Shown: positions 5,383 through 12,640 of the stretch, piece by piece
Layout: each line of letters begins with the position of its first letter
How positions within the stretch are numbered: the stretch's first letter is position 1
NCBI GenBank assembly: GCA_043806735.1
Contig: JAZDGR010000156.1
Location: forward strand, 1-15,725
From: QYOJ01 sp043806735
GTDB taxonomy: Bacteria > Bacteroidota > Bacteroidia > Bacteroidales > FEN-979
Direction of reading: 5' to 3'
DNA length: 15,725 nt
Notes under the pieces: model-generated
Databases searched by the model: none
What the model was told of the DNA's origin: nothing
Seen by the model: the letters and a program-made list of their open reading frames with translations, nothing else
Program-made: the position numbers and the translations under genes

Positions 5383-5948
5383 GATTGCCTCCTTTCAAAG
5401 TGTATCAGGTTTTCAAGCTTCTCTCTGATTGACTTGCGAGCGTGATATAAATTACTTTTTATCGTGTTCTCTGATAGTTTCAGAATTAGCTGTACTTCTG
5501 CTGAATCCATCTCCTGTATGTCGCGCAGGATGAAAACCAACCGCTGTTTCTCAGGAAGTTCTCCTGCCAGGGTGCCGATCAAACGGGCAAGATCTTTGTT
5601 GTCGAGTACCGTATCAGTAGCCCCGGAACAGATCTTCTCCAGTTTCCCCGAAAGCACTTCCAATCCCACTTCGTTCCTCCGTTTCAGGGCGCGGTACCGG
5701 TCCACCGCGGAATTTGTTACAATTCTGAACATCCAGGTCGTAAATTTCTGAGAAGGATTATACAAACCGATCTTCTTCCATATTTTGATAAAACTCTCCT
5801 GGACAGTGTCCCTCGCTTCTTCTTCGTCAAGCAGGATGCGGAAAGCCAGGTTGTATGCGGTTTGCTGGTACATGGTTAACACCTCCGAAAATGCCTTTTG
5901 ATCACCATTTTTAATCCGGTTCACTAATTCTTCCAAATTCTTTACCAT
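5379..5948 (-). CDS. ECF-family RNA polymerase sigma factor
   Basis: The protein has 189 residues, the usual ECF length. Region 2 lies at about 18-90, with the 2.2-2.4 core EARDTVQESFIKIWKKI followed by FTTWMFRIVTNSAVDRYR (-10 recognition). Region 4 lies at about 125-178: LPEKQRLVFILRDIQEMDSA, then the helix-turn-helix SENTIKSNLYHARKSIREKL. There is no C-terminal extension. It is the first gene of a tightly overlapping minus-strand operon with a membrane protein and a lipoprotein, so its activity is probably controlled by sequestration at the inner membrane. Its regulon may include its own operon; the -7-like box at 5995-6002 is imperfect, which would be consistent with autoregulation. Confidence 0.95.
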   Translation of the reverse strand: MVKNLEELVNRIKNGDQKAFSEVLTMYQQTAYNLAFRILLDEEEARDTVQESFIKIWKKIGLYNPSQKFTTWMFRIVTNSAVDRYRALKRRNEVGLEVLSGKLEKICSGATDTVLDNKDLARLIGTLAGELPEKQRLVFILRDIQEMDSAEVQLILKLSENTIKSNLYHARKSIREKLENLIHFERRQS

Positions 5949-5994
5949 GAAATCAGGGCCTTACATGTTCATCTACGATGGAAATCGCGAAAAG

Positions 5995-6002
5995 TAAAAA
6001 TA
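5995..6002 (-). promoter_or_regulatory. Weak -7-like box before the sigma operon
   Basis: The minus strand reads TATTTTTA, one mismatch from TAnnTTTG, 46 nt before the ATG at 5948. A TTG lies about 19 nt further upstream. It could be a weak housekeeping promoter, or the real promoter may be an ECF-type one I cannot recognise. Confidence 0.3.
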
Positions 6003-6041
6003 GTCATTAATCAGGGGCTCTCAACTGTCAAAATATTCCTG

Positions 6042-6049
6042 TTACTTTG
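6042..6049 (+). promoter_or_regulatory. Probable -7 box for the START-protein/copper ATPase pair
   Basis: TTACTTTG is one mismatch from TAnnTTTG and is followed by CAAAA. It lies 19 nt before the ATG at 6069, the same geometry as the better porin promoter at 9111. Confidence 0.4.
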
Positions 6050-6068
6050 CAAAAAAAATCGCGCTTTT

Positions 6069-6686
6069 ATGAACTCTATCTGGCATGTGCGGAACCTGAT
6101 TTGCCTTCTTTGTCTATTTACATCTGCCGATACCACAGCGCAATCGTGGGAGTTCATTAAAGAGCGGGATAGAATAAAAATGTATACCCGGAAAGAACAT
6201 GGAGGCCCCTTCAAGTCATTCAAAGGGGTGATGGAAATTCGCTCCACTATGGAGATGATCGCTACCGTAGTGGGCAATGTAAAGAATTTCGACTGGTGGG
6301 ATGATGATATCCGGGAGTTAAAGGTCCTAGGGCATATGGATAACGTCTATTCGCAGTACTACCTGATCTATGATGTCCCCTGGCCACTGCAGGACCGGGA
6401 TTTATGCGTGGATGCCCGGATTACAATCGATTCCGTTTCCGGGAAAAAGATCATCCATGCTACTCCTCTGCTCGGAGTCATCCCTGAGGAGCCTGATATG
6501 GTAAGGATTACAAATTACTGGCAACGATGGACCATTGAGCCGCTGGAACACGGGAGGATCCGCCTTACGCTGGAAGGATTCGTCGATCCGGGAGGGATCG
6601 TCCCATCCTGGCTGTATAATATGGTCATCACCGACACCCCGCTGAATCTGATGAGGGAAGTAAAGAAGCGGGTAGAGATATGGTAA
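6069..6686 (+). CDS. Exported START-like lipid-binding domain protein
   Basis: The protein has 205 residues. A signal peptide (MNSIWHVRNLICLLCLFTSADTTAQ in two parts, cut near TAQ-S at 25/26) sends it to the periplasm. The remaining 180 residues form one START/SRPBCC-type domain: W.FIKERDRIKMYTRKE near the start, the FDWWDDDIRELKVLG region, the LIYDVPWPLQDRD motif that is typical of bacterial START proteins, and a C-terminal helix (DTPLNLMREVKKRVEIW). The START fold encloses a hydrophobic ligand such as a lipid or sterol; the ligand here is unknown. Its last 7 nt overlap the start of the copper ATPase gene, so the two are co-transcribed and probably translationally coupled. A link between lipid binding and copper export is not established knowledge and remains an inference. 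Confidence 0.88.
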   Translation: MNSIWHVRNLICLLCLFTSADTTAQSWEFIKERDRIKMYTRKEHGGPFKSFKGVMEIRSTMEMIATVVGNVKNFDWWDDDIRELKVLGHMDNVYSQYYLIYDVPWPLQDRDLCVDARITIDSVSGKKIIHATPLLGVIPEEPDMVRITNYWQRWTIEPLEHGRIRLTLEGFVDPGGIVPSWLYNMVITDTPLNLMREVKKRVEIW

Positions 6687-8950
6687 AAGAGATTTACCGG
6701 ATTGAAGGAATGTCGTGCACCTCCTGTGCCTCCAGTGTACAGAGTCTGCTGCGGGCGCTGAACGGAGTGGGTTCGGCCGATGTCAATTTTGCAGCCGGCA
6801 ATGTGGTTGTAGAGTTCGACCCCGGCAAAGTGACGCGGGAAACAATGGAGAAAGCAGTCGGGGGTGTTGGATATACGCTTATTACGTTGGCCGGTATCCC
6901 GATTGAACAGGAAGAAGAGTCGGAAAGCCGGCGGTTGAAAAAATTACGGTTTAACACGATTCTTGCCCTGATATTTTCCATTCCTGTTTTCCTGATCGCC
7001 ATGTTCTTTCACCACCGGATGCCCTATGCCAACTGGATTATGCTGGTGTTATCGATCCCGGTGTTGGGATGGTTCGGAAGCGAATTTTTCGTCATTGCCT
7101 GGAAACGCGCCACGCACTTTTCAGCCAATATGGATACCCTGGTGGCAATGGGAACGGGCGTGGCTTTTCTTTTCAGCGCGTTCAATACCATTTTCCCTAC
7201 CTGGTTACAGTCAAAAGGATTGGAACCTCATGTTTATTTCGAAGCGGCGGTAGTCATCATCTCATTTATTCTTTTGGGCCGGTATTTTGAGGAACGGGCC
7301 AAATCGCGGACCGGTTCCGCGATCAAAAAACTGATGGGTATGGGTGTTAAAACAGCCAGGGTAGAACGTAATGGGGCCGAACTGGAAGTTCCCATTAATA
7401 CAGTGATACCGGGAGATATCCTGGTTATACGGCCGGGAGAAAAAATCCCGGTGGATGGCCTGGTGACCGGGGGGAGCAGTTCGGTCGACGAAAGCATGAT
7501 CACCGGCGAGTCGATCCCGGTGGAAAAGCAGGAAGGGGACCGGGTCATCGGCGCTACCATCAACCAAACCGGCAGCATCCGAATCCGGGCCGAAAAAGTG
7601 GGAAGCGAAACCATGCTGGCGCAAATTATAAAGCTGGTTCAGGAGGCCCAGGGGAGTAAAGCCCCCATCCAAAAACGAGTGGATAAAATTGCCTCGATCT
7701 TCGTCCCTGTCGTGATCGGAATCGCGAGTATTACGTTTCTCTCGTGGCTCATCTGGCATCCGGTATCCGGCATCCAATATGCCTTTGTAACAGCCGTTAC
7801 GGTCCTCATCATCGCCTGCCCTTGTGCTCTCGGACTGGCGACCCCGACTGCCCTGATGGTCGGCCTTGGGAGTGCCGCCGAACACGGGATCCTGGTGAAA
7901 GATGCCAATAGTCTGGAGACGATCTGTCATATTGATACCATCGTTTTTGATAAAACCGGTACCATCACGCAGGGGAAACCGGAGGTGGTAGAGGTGGTTT
8001 GGGACAGTGGTTTGCAGTTTGCAGTTGGCAGTTTACAAAAAGAGGAGATTGACGAGTCCGGGATAGCCTCTATGAGGATCGAGACAGCCAATGCCGTTGT
8101 CGCCATAGAGCGTCTGTCGGAGCATCCCTTTGCGGCGGCGCTGGTGGATTATTTCAAAGACAAGACAACGACTTCCACCGAACCCGCCATCGGATTTGAA
8201 AGCCATACCGGAAAAGGGGTTTCAGCCTTTTATCTCAGGGATAATTATCATATCGGGAGTAAATCTTATATCCTTGAAAAACGTTGTTCACTGGAGGGAA
8301 ACCTTCCTGAGGAAGAGAGCAGGCTCAGGAAAGAGGCCCGGTCGATTATATATATAGCCAGGAAACAAAAAGTAGAAGCCCTGATTGCCATCGCCGACCG
8401 TATCAAAGAAAACTCACCCCTGGCGATCGCGGAGTTAAAAGCCATGGGCCTGGAATTGCACATGCTCACGGGCGACAGCGTGGCTATTGCCTCACAGATT
8501 GCAGCGCAAGCCGGGGTGGATTTCTATAAAGCCGAGGCCACACCCGCTGATAAATCAAACTACATCAAGGAACTGAAGGAGCAAGGGAAAAAAGTTGCCA
8601 TGGCGGGCGACGGGATCAATGATTCCCCGGCCCTTGCCCTGGCCGATATCGGTATTGCCATGGGAACTGGAACCGATATAGCCATTGAAAGCGCCCAGCT
8701 GATCCTCATCAAAGGAGATCTGCAAAAACTGGTCAGCGCCATACGGCTATCATACGCGACCAACCGCACCATCAAACAGAACCTTTTCTGGGCATTTTTC
8801 TATAACGTCATCAGCATCCCTGTGGCTGCCGGGATCCTCTTTCCTCTCTTCGGATTTCTTTTGAATCCCATGATTGCTGGCGCCGCCATGGCCTTCAGCT
8901 CTGTCAGTGTGGTTTCCAATAGCCTTCGGTTAAAGCGAAGCAATTTCTGA
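6680..8950 (+). CDS. copA: Copper-translocating P1B-type ATPase
   Basis: The protein has 756 residues and exports Cu+ from the cytoplasm with ATP. One N-terminal heavy-metal domain carries MSCTSC (metal-binding Cys13 and Cys16). The actuator domain has TGES (275-278). Transmembrane helix 6 has the CPC motif (380-382). The phosphorylation site is D424 in DKTGT. The nucleotide-binding HP motif is H482-P483, and the hinge is GDGINDSP (643-650). YN (708-709) in helix 7 and MxxSS (737-741) in helix 8 are the residues that mark the Cu+ (P1B-1) subgroup. Length and order are normal. Residues 445-453 (LQFAVGSLQ), at the beginning of the nucleotide-binding domain, are encoded by a repeat-like GCAGTT/AGTTGGCA run, so this loop appears to be an insertion. 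The start ATG overlaps the upstream START gene by 7 nt. No copper regulator or chaperone gene is seen next to it. Confidence 0.96.
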   Translation: MVKEIYRIEGMSCTSCASSVQSLLRALNGVGSADVNFAAGNVVVEFDPGKVTRETMEKAVGGVGYTLITLAGIPIEQEEESESRRLKKLRFNTILALIFSIPVFLIAMFFHHRMPYANWIMLVLSIPVLGWFGSEFFVIAWKRATHFSANMDTLVAMGTGVAFLFSAFNTIFPTWLQSKGLEPHVYFEAAVVIISFILLGRYFEERAKSRTGSAIKKLMGMGVKTARVERNGAELEVPINTVIPGDILVIRPGEKIPVDGLVTGGSSSVDESMITGESIPVEKQEGDRVIGATINQTGSIRIRAEKVGSETMLAQIIKLVQEAQGSKAPIQKRVDKIASIFVPVVIGIASITFLSWLIWHPVSGIQYAFVTAVTVLIIACPCALGLATPTALMVGLGSAAEHGILVKDANSLETICHIDTIVFDKTGTITQGKPEVVEVVWDSGLQFAVGSLQKEEIDESGIASMRIETANAVVAIERLSEHPFAAALVDYFKDKTTTSTEPAIGFESHTGKGVSAFYLRDNYHIGSKSYILEKRCSLEGNLPEEESRLRKEARSIIYIARKQKVEALIAIADRIKENSPLAIAELKAMGLELHMLTGDSVAIASQIAAQAGVDFYKAEATPADKSNYIKELKEQGKKVAMAGDGINDSPALALADIGIAMGTGTDIAIESAQLILIKGDLQKLVSAIRLSYATNRTIKQNLFWAFFYNVISIPVAAGILFPLFGFLLNPMIAGAAMAFSSVSVVSNSLRLKRSNF
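8010..8039 (+). repeat. Small repeat inside the copA reading frame
   Basis: The sequence contains TTTGCAGTTTGCAGTTGGCA and then GTTTACAAA. It shares AGTTGGCA and GCAGTT with the inverted repeat at 45-80. Its 30 nt keep the frame and encode LQFAVGSLQ in the nucleotide-binding domain. Confidence 0.6.
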
Positions 8951-8972
8951 CAGCACCGCCAAATTCCGCACA

Positions 8973-9044
8973 GCGGAGTAAGTCCCCTTCAGGGGATTTA
9001 GGGGCTAGAAAGCGGAGTAAGCCCCCTTCAGGGGGTTTAGGGGC
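8973..9044. repeat. Two tandem 33-nt hairpin repeats after copA
   Basis: Units 8973-9005 and 9012-9044 share the frame GCGGAGTAAG-hairpin-TTTAGGGGC and differ at only two positions. These two positions pair with each other in the hairpin: TCCCC...GGGGA in unit 1 and CCCCC...GGGGG in unit 2, a compensatory change. The hairpins lie 23 nt after the copA stop and before the phosphate operon. They may act as a terminator or processing site, although there is no T tract. Confidence 0.8.
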
Positions 9045-9051
9045 GGTTCCG

Positions 9052-9091
9052 TTCACAATTATTTAACATTAAGATAATATGCCCTTAACCT
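9052..9091 (+). promoter_or_regulatory. Pho box-like array upstream of the phosphate operon
   Basis: Four heptamers are spaced exactly 11 nt apart: TTCACAA (9052), TTAACAT (9063), ATAATAT (9074) and TTAACCT (9085). Seven-nt repeats with 4-nt spacers are the layout of PhoB binding sites in other bacteria. The last repeat covers the expected -33 position of the promoter whose -7 box is at 9111-9118, as in PhoB-activated promoters where the box replaces the -35 element. The word consensus (TTAACAT) differs from the E. coli CTGTCAT, which could reflect lineage. I have not verified it against other pst operons. Confidence 0.6.
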
Positions 9092-9110
9092 TCGGCATCA
9101 GGAGAAGGAA

Positions 9111-9118
9111 TACTTTTG
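9111..9118 (+). promoter_or_regulatory. -7 box of the porin-pst-phoU operon
   Basis: TACTTTTG is an exact TAnnTTTG match. It lies 23 nt before the ATG at 9142 and shows that the in-frame ATG at 9079, which is upstream of the promoter, cannot be the start used from this promoter. Confidence 0.7.
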
Positions 9119-9141
9119 CGACAACAAAAAATCATCATCTT

Positions 9142-10659
9142 ATGAATGAAAAAGTACCAATCAGAACAGTCCTAGTTGGAGTATTAGGTTTCATCGCAAT
9201 CGTTGCAGTGCAACACACAGTTGCCCAATCGACAAATGACACCCTGAAAGAACAGGTAATCACGTTTCGGGATAAAGTAACCGGGATTGAAGAACGGATT
9301 GCTACGGCTGAAAACTCACTGGAAAAACTGACCAAGATTAAAATCTCCGGCTATATTCAGGCCCAGTGGGAAAACTTTGAAAATCCTGCCGCTTACCCAT
9401 ATAACTATTTTTCGGTGCGCAGAGCTCGTATCAAGTTTCAATACGAACCGGTGGGAGGCGTGATATTTGTGCTTCAGCCCGATTTCGCTCCAAGCGGAGT
9501 CACCATAAAGGATGCCTATGTACAGGTTAACGAGCCCTGGCTCAAAACTTTTTCACTTTGGGCGGGGCAGTTCAACCGGCCCAACTATGAAGTCGAATAT
9601 TCATCGAGTAGGCGGGAAGTCCCGGAAAGATCCCGTGTAATCAGGGCGCTGTACCCCGGCGAACGGGCGATTGGCGCAAAACTCGAAGTGACACCACCTG
9701 CTTTTCCGCTGAAATTCCAGCTTGCCTTACTCAACGGGAATGATAACATGATAATCAAAGACATGTATGGAATCGACATCAATCCGAAGAACAAGGATTT
9801 TGATCCTTATAAGGATCTGATGGGCCGCGTGACTTACAATTTTAAGCTGGGAAATTTCGGTGGCCTTGACATAGGAGTCAACGGGTACTACGGATGGATC
9901 AAGTCAAATTCAACCTATGTGTTGAATAGCGATTATGTTCTTGATAAAACGGTGACGCTAGGGCAGAGTGTCCCACGCCATTGGGTTGGCGCCGAGATGC
10001 AACTATACATGGATATTCTGGGTGGGATGGCCATCAAGGGTGAGTACATCCTCGGCATCAATGCATACCCGGGTTACAACGGCAGTACACTAGTGGCTAA
10101 TCCGGTTCTGACCACGCTCGCCAATGATACCCTGACTATGACTTACCTGACAACCAATACTTCTATCGTATCGCCCACCATCCGTCGGAACTTCCAGGGA
10201 GGATATCTCTACCTGATTAAAAACATCGGGAAACGCAATCAATTCGCCTTCCGGTGGGATTTTTATGATCCGAATACCAAACTTAAGGGTAATCAAATCG
10301 GAGTCGTGAAATATGACAACAGTGCAAGCACACAGGAAACGGTTTCGACAGAAAGTGGCTCCAATCCTGTGATCATACTTAATGAAACGACGAAAACAGT
10401 CACCAGTAATTCGTTGAAAAGCGGTTCCGCCGATATTGCCTACAATACATTCACCATGGCCTGGAACTATTTCTTTACCGACAATATCCGGATTACGCTG
10501 GCGTATGAGATACCTCTCAATGAAAAGGCAGGATTGAATTCCAGCGGGGTCAGCAACCTGATCTCAAAATCCACCGTAAACGGAAATCCTGTTACCAATG
10601 ATTACAGCCGGGTGTTTCCGCAGAATGTGCTGACAATCAGGTTTCAGGCTAAATTTTAA
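9142..10659 (+). CDS. Phosphate-selective porin O/P family outer-membrane protein
   Basis: From the chosen start the protein has 505 residues. The reading frame is open from an ATG at 9079, but that codon lies upstream of the -7 box at 9111. MNEKVPIRTVLVGVLGFIAIV at 9142 gives a proper signal peptide, cut near VAQ-STND. A short coiled coil follows (EQVITFRDKVTGIEERIATAE..LEKL), as in many trimeric porins of this family. Then comes the barrel entry IKISGYIQAQWE and the typical RRARIKFQYEPVGGVIFVLQ, DAYVQVNEP and WAGQFNRPNYEVEYSSSRRE segments of porin O/P. The C-terminus NVLTIRFQAKF ends in Phe, the outer-membrane assembly signal. It is the first gene of the operon, 25 nt before pstS, without a terminator between. 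I infer that it admits phosphate or phosphorylated compounds during phosphate shortage. Confidence 0.9.
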   Translation: MNEKVPIRTVLVGVLGFIAIVAVQHTVAQSTNDTLKEQVITFRDKVTGIEERIATAENSLEKLTKIKISGYIQAQWENFENPAAYPYNYFSVRRARIKFQYEPVGGVIFVLQPDFAPSGVTIKDAYVQVNEPWLKTFSLWAGQFNRPNYEVEYSSSRREVPERSRVIRALYPGERAIGAKLEVTPPAFPLKFQLALLNGNDNMIIKDMYGIDINPKNKDFDPYKDLMGRVTYNFKLGNFGGLDIGVNGYYGWIKSNSTYVLNSDYVLDKTVTLGQSVPRHWVGAEMQLYMDILGGMAIKGEYILGINAYPGYNGSTLVANPVLTTLANDTLTMTYLTTNTSIVSPTIRRNFQGGYLYLIKNIGKRNQFAFRWDFYDPNTKLKGNQIGVVKYDNSASTQETVSTESGSNPVIILNETTKTVTSNSLKSGSADIAYNTFTMAWNYFFTDNIRITLAYEIPLNEKAGLNSSGVSNLISKSTVNGNPVTNDYSRVFPQNVLTIRFQAKF

Positions 10660-10684
10660 TCCAGAAAAAAGAAAACAAACAGAT

Positions 10685-11524
10685 ATGAAAAAAGTAAAAA
10701 AGATAATGGGAATCATGGCTCTCATCTCGATGATCATAGCAGGTCTAGCGTTTATCCCGGCCCAGAAAAAGATAACCGTCAAAGGCTCTGATACCATGGT
10801 AATTCTGGCGCAGAAGTGGGCGGAGGTTTATATGAAAAGTCATCCGGAGGTAATTATCCAGGTCACCGGCGGTGGTTCCGGAACAGGGATCTCTGCTCTG
10901 ATCAATGGGGCAACAGATATCTGCAATGCCAGCCGTTCGATGAAAAAATCGGAAATCGAAAAATTGAAAGACCGGTACAACACCCTCGGAGTCGAAATCC
11001 CTTGCGCGAAAGATGGCATCACGGTTTATTTAAACAGAGGTAATCCGGTAAGCGAGCTTTCCATTCAGCAATTAAGCGATATCTTCTCCGGGAAGATCAC
11101 AAATTGGAAACAAGTGGGTGGTAAAGATACCCCGATCCAACTTTATGGTCGTGAAAACAGCTCCGGCACCTATGTGTTCTTCCAGGAAGAGGTAGTCAAA
11201 GGGGATTATGCACCAAGCTGTCAGACGTTGCCAGGTACAGCCGCGGTGGTAAATGCCGTTACGAAAGATGCTAACGGGATCGGGTATGGTGGTGCTGCTT
11301 TTGCAGAGGGTATTAAAATCTGCAAAGTGAAGAAAGATGCTTCAAGCCCCGCCTATGAAGCCAATGCCGAAAATATTAAAAAAGGATTATACCCCATCAG
11401 CCGGTATTTGTATATGTATACCCGCAACAGGCCAACCGGTGATCTGAAAACTTACATTGACTGGATCCTCAGTCCGGAAGGCCAGAAGATGGTCATAGAG
11501 GTCGGGTATTTCCCGGTCAGATAA
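10685..11524 (+). CDS. pstS: Phosphate ABC transporter, periplasmic substrate-binding protein
   Basis: The protein has 279 residues. An N-terminal hydrophobic signal (KIMGIMALISMIIAGLAFIPA, one residue over two turns of the membrane core) without a lipobox Cys suggests a soluble periplasmic protein. The phosphate pocket motifs of the PstS family are present: VKGSDTM at the start of the mature protein, TGGGSGTGISAL, NASRSM, and GRENSSGTYVFFQE in the second lobe. GYGGAAFAEGIK and the C-terminal WILSPEGQKMVIEVGYFPV are also typical. It captures inorganic phosphate and passes it to PstC/PstA. It lies 25 nt after the porin gene and 15 nt before pstC, so it belongs to the same transcript. The length is at the short end for the family, as is usual in Bacteroidetes and Gram-positive PstS. 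Confidence 0.96.
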   Translation: MKKVKKIMGIMALISMIIAGLAFIPAQKKITVKGSDTMVILAQKWAEVYMKSHPEVIIQVTGGGSGTGISALINGATDICNASRSMKKSEIEKLKDRYNTLGVEIPCAKDGITVYLNRGNPVSELSIQQLSDIFSGKITNWKQVGGKDTPIQLYGRENSSGTYVFFQEEVVKGDYAPSCQTLPGTAAVVNAVTKDANGIGYGGAAFAEGIKICKVKKDASSPAYEANAENIKKGLYPISRYLYMYTRNRPTGDLKTYIDWILSPEGQKMVIEVGYFPVR

Positions 11525-11539
11525 AACCATTTTACCTGT

Positions 11540-12640
11540 ATGAAGCAATATACGTTTACCCGGGAATCACTCAAGAAGAGGTTCAGGCTTTCCGAATTTC
11601 TTTCGGAAAAGATCATCGCCGGATTTGCGTTTCTTTCCATTGCCATCATCATTCTGATCTTCTTATTTGTTTTCCGCGAAACCTACCCGGTCTTCATGAG
11701 TAAAGAGGCGGTATCCTCCGGGCCGGAAGAAACCCTTGTACAAGAGCAATACGGTGGGGCAGAGGAACCAGAAACCTACGCAGGTCCTGAGGTATACGGG
11801 ATGGACCCGGATTCTTCCCTACTGGGTACAAGGGATTATTCTACGGAAAAGACCACCGAAACGCTTCCCGAAAAGGTAACAGTCAAGGGACTTCTGGGGA
11901 ATGAATGGTACCCGGTTTCGCAACGGCCCCGGTACGGACTGATCCCGTTGATTGTGGGGACCCTTAAAGTGACCCTCATCGCCATCCTTTTTGCCGCCCC
12001 CATTGCCATTCTGGCTGCTCTTTTCTCTTCGGCATTTGCTCCGTCGTGGTTGCGGGAGTGGATCAAACCGGCGATCGAATTGCTGGCAGGGTTTCCATCG
12101 GTGGTCATCGGGTTTTTTGCCCTGATGGTGATGGCTTCGGTACTTCAGGATCTGTTTGGTTACGAAACCCGGTTGAACGGTTTTGTGGGAGGAATCGCCA
12201 TGGGGCTGGCTGCGATTCCCATAATTTTTACCATCTCCGAGGATGCACTGACGGCCATTCCCGTCAGTTATAAAGAGGCCAGTTTAGCGCTGGGTGCTTC
12301 GAAATGGGAGACGGCCTTGTTTGTCACATTGCCTGCCGCTACTCCTGGAATTTTTGCTGCGATTCTTTTGGGAATCGGGAGGGTGTTTGGTGAAACGATG
12401 ATTGCCCTGATGGCGACAGGGAATGCTGCGCTGACCTCTTTGAATCCCTTTGAATCGGTGCGTACATTGGCAGCCACGATAGGGGCAGAGATGGCAGAAG
12501 TCGTATTTGGCGATACCCACTACGGAGTACTCTTTCTCATTGGTTCGCTGTTGTTTGTGTTCACTTTTTCGATGAATGCACTCGCCGAATTTTATATTAA
12601 AGGACGCCTGATGAAGCGGATACAGGGGAAAATCGCATGA
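11540..12640 (+). CDS. pstC: Phosphate ABC transporter permease, first subunit, with periplasmic-side insertion
   Basis: The protein has 366 residues and is one of the two permeases of the Pst complex. The first transmembrane helix is at about 26-45. The remaining helices run from about 134 to the end, with the EAA-type coupling loop EDALTAIPVSYKEASLALGA continuing to LPAATPGI (about 234-271), which contacts PstB. Between helix 1 and the conserved segment LLGNEWYPVSQRPRYGLIPL lies an extra stretch, about residues 54-112. It is rich in Glu, Gly, Pro, Tyr and Thr (for example EEPETYAGPEVYGMDPDSS) and I cannot match it to a domain. It should face the periplasm, possibly next to PstS. The last 4 nt overlap pstA (ATGA). 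Confidence 0.95.
   Translation: MKQYTFTRESLKKRFRLSEFLSEKIIAGFAFLSIAIIILIFLFVFRETYPVFMSKEAVSSGPEETLVQEQYGGAEEPETYAGPEVYGMDPDSSLLGTRDYSTEKTTETLPEKVTVKGLLGNEWYPVSQRPRYGLIPLIVGTLKVTLIAILFAAPIAILAALFSSAFAPSWLREWIKPAIELLAGFPSVVIGFFALMVMASVLQDLFGYETRLNGFVGGIAMGLAAIPIIFTISEDALTAIPVSYKEASLALGASKWETALFVTLPAATPGIFAAILLGIGRVFGETMIALMATGNAALTSLNPFESVRTLAATIGAEMAEVVFGDTHYGVLFLIGSLLFVFTFSMNALAEFYIKGRLMKRIQGKIA

Noticed and set aside
7262..7930. A long minus-strand frame of 222 codons opposite copA
   Set aside because: It lies over strongly conserved P-type ATPase motifs and reads as low-similarity, Pro/His/Gly-rich sequence typical of a shadow frame.
9079..9141. An upstream in-frame ATG that would lengthen the porin by 21 residues
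   Set aside because: It lies upstream of the -7 box at 9111-9118 and inside the Pho box-like array, and it would put a basic non-signal segment before the signal peptide.
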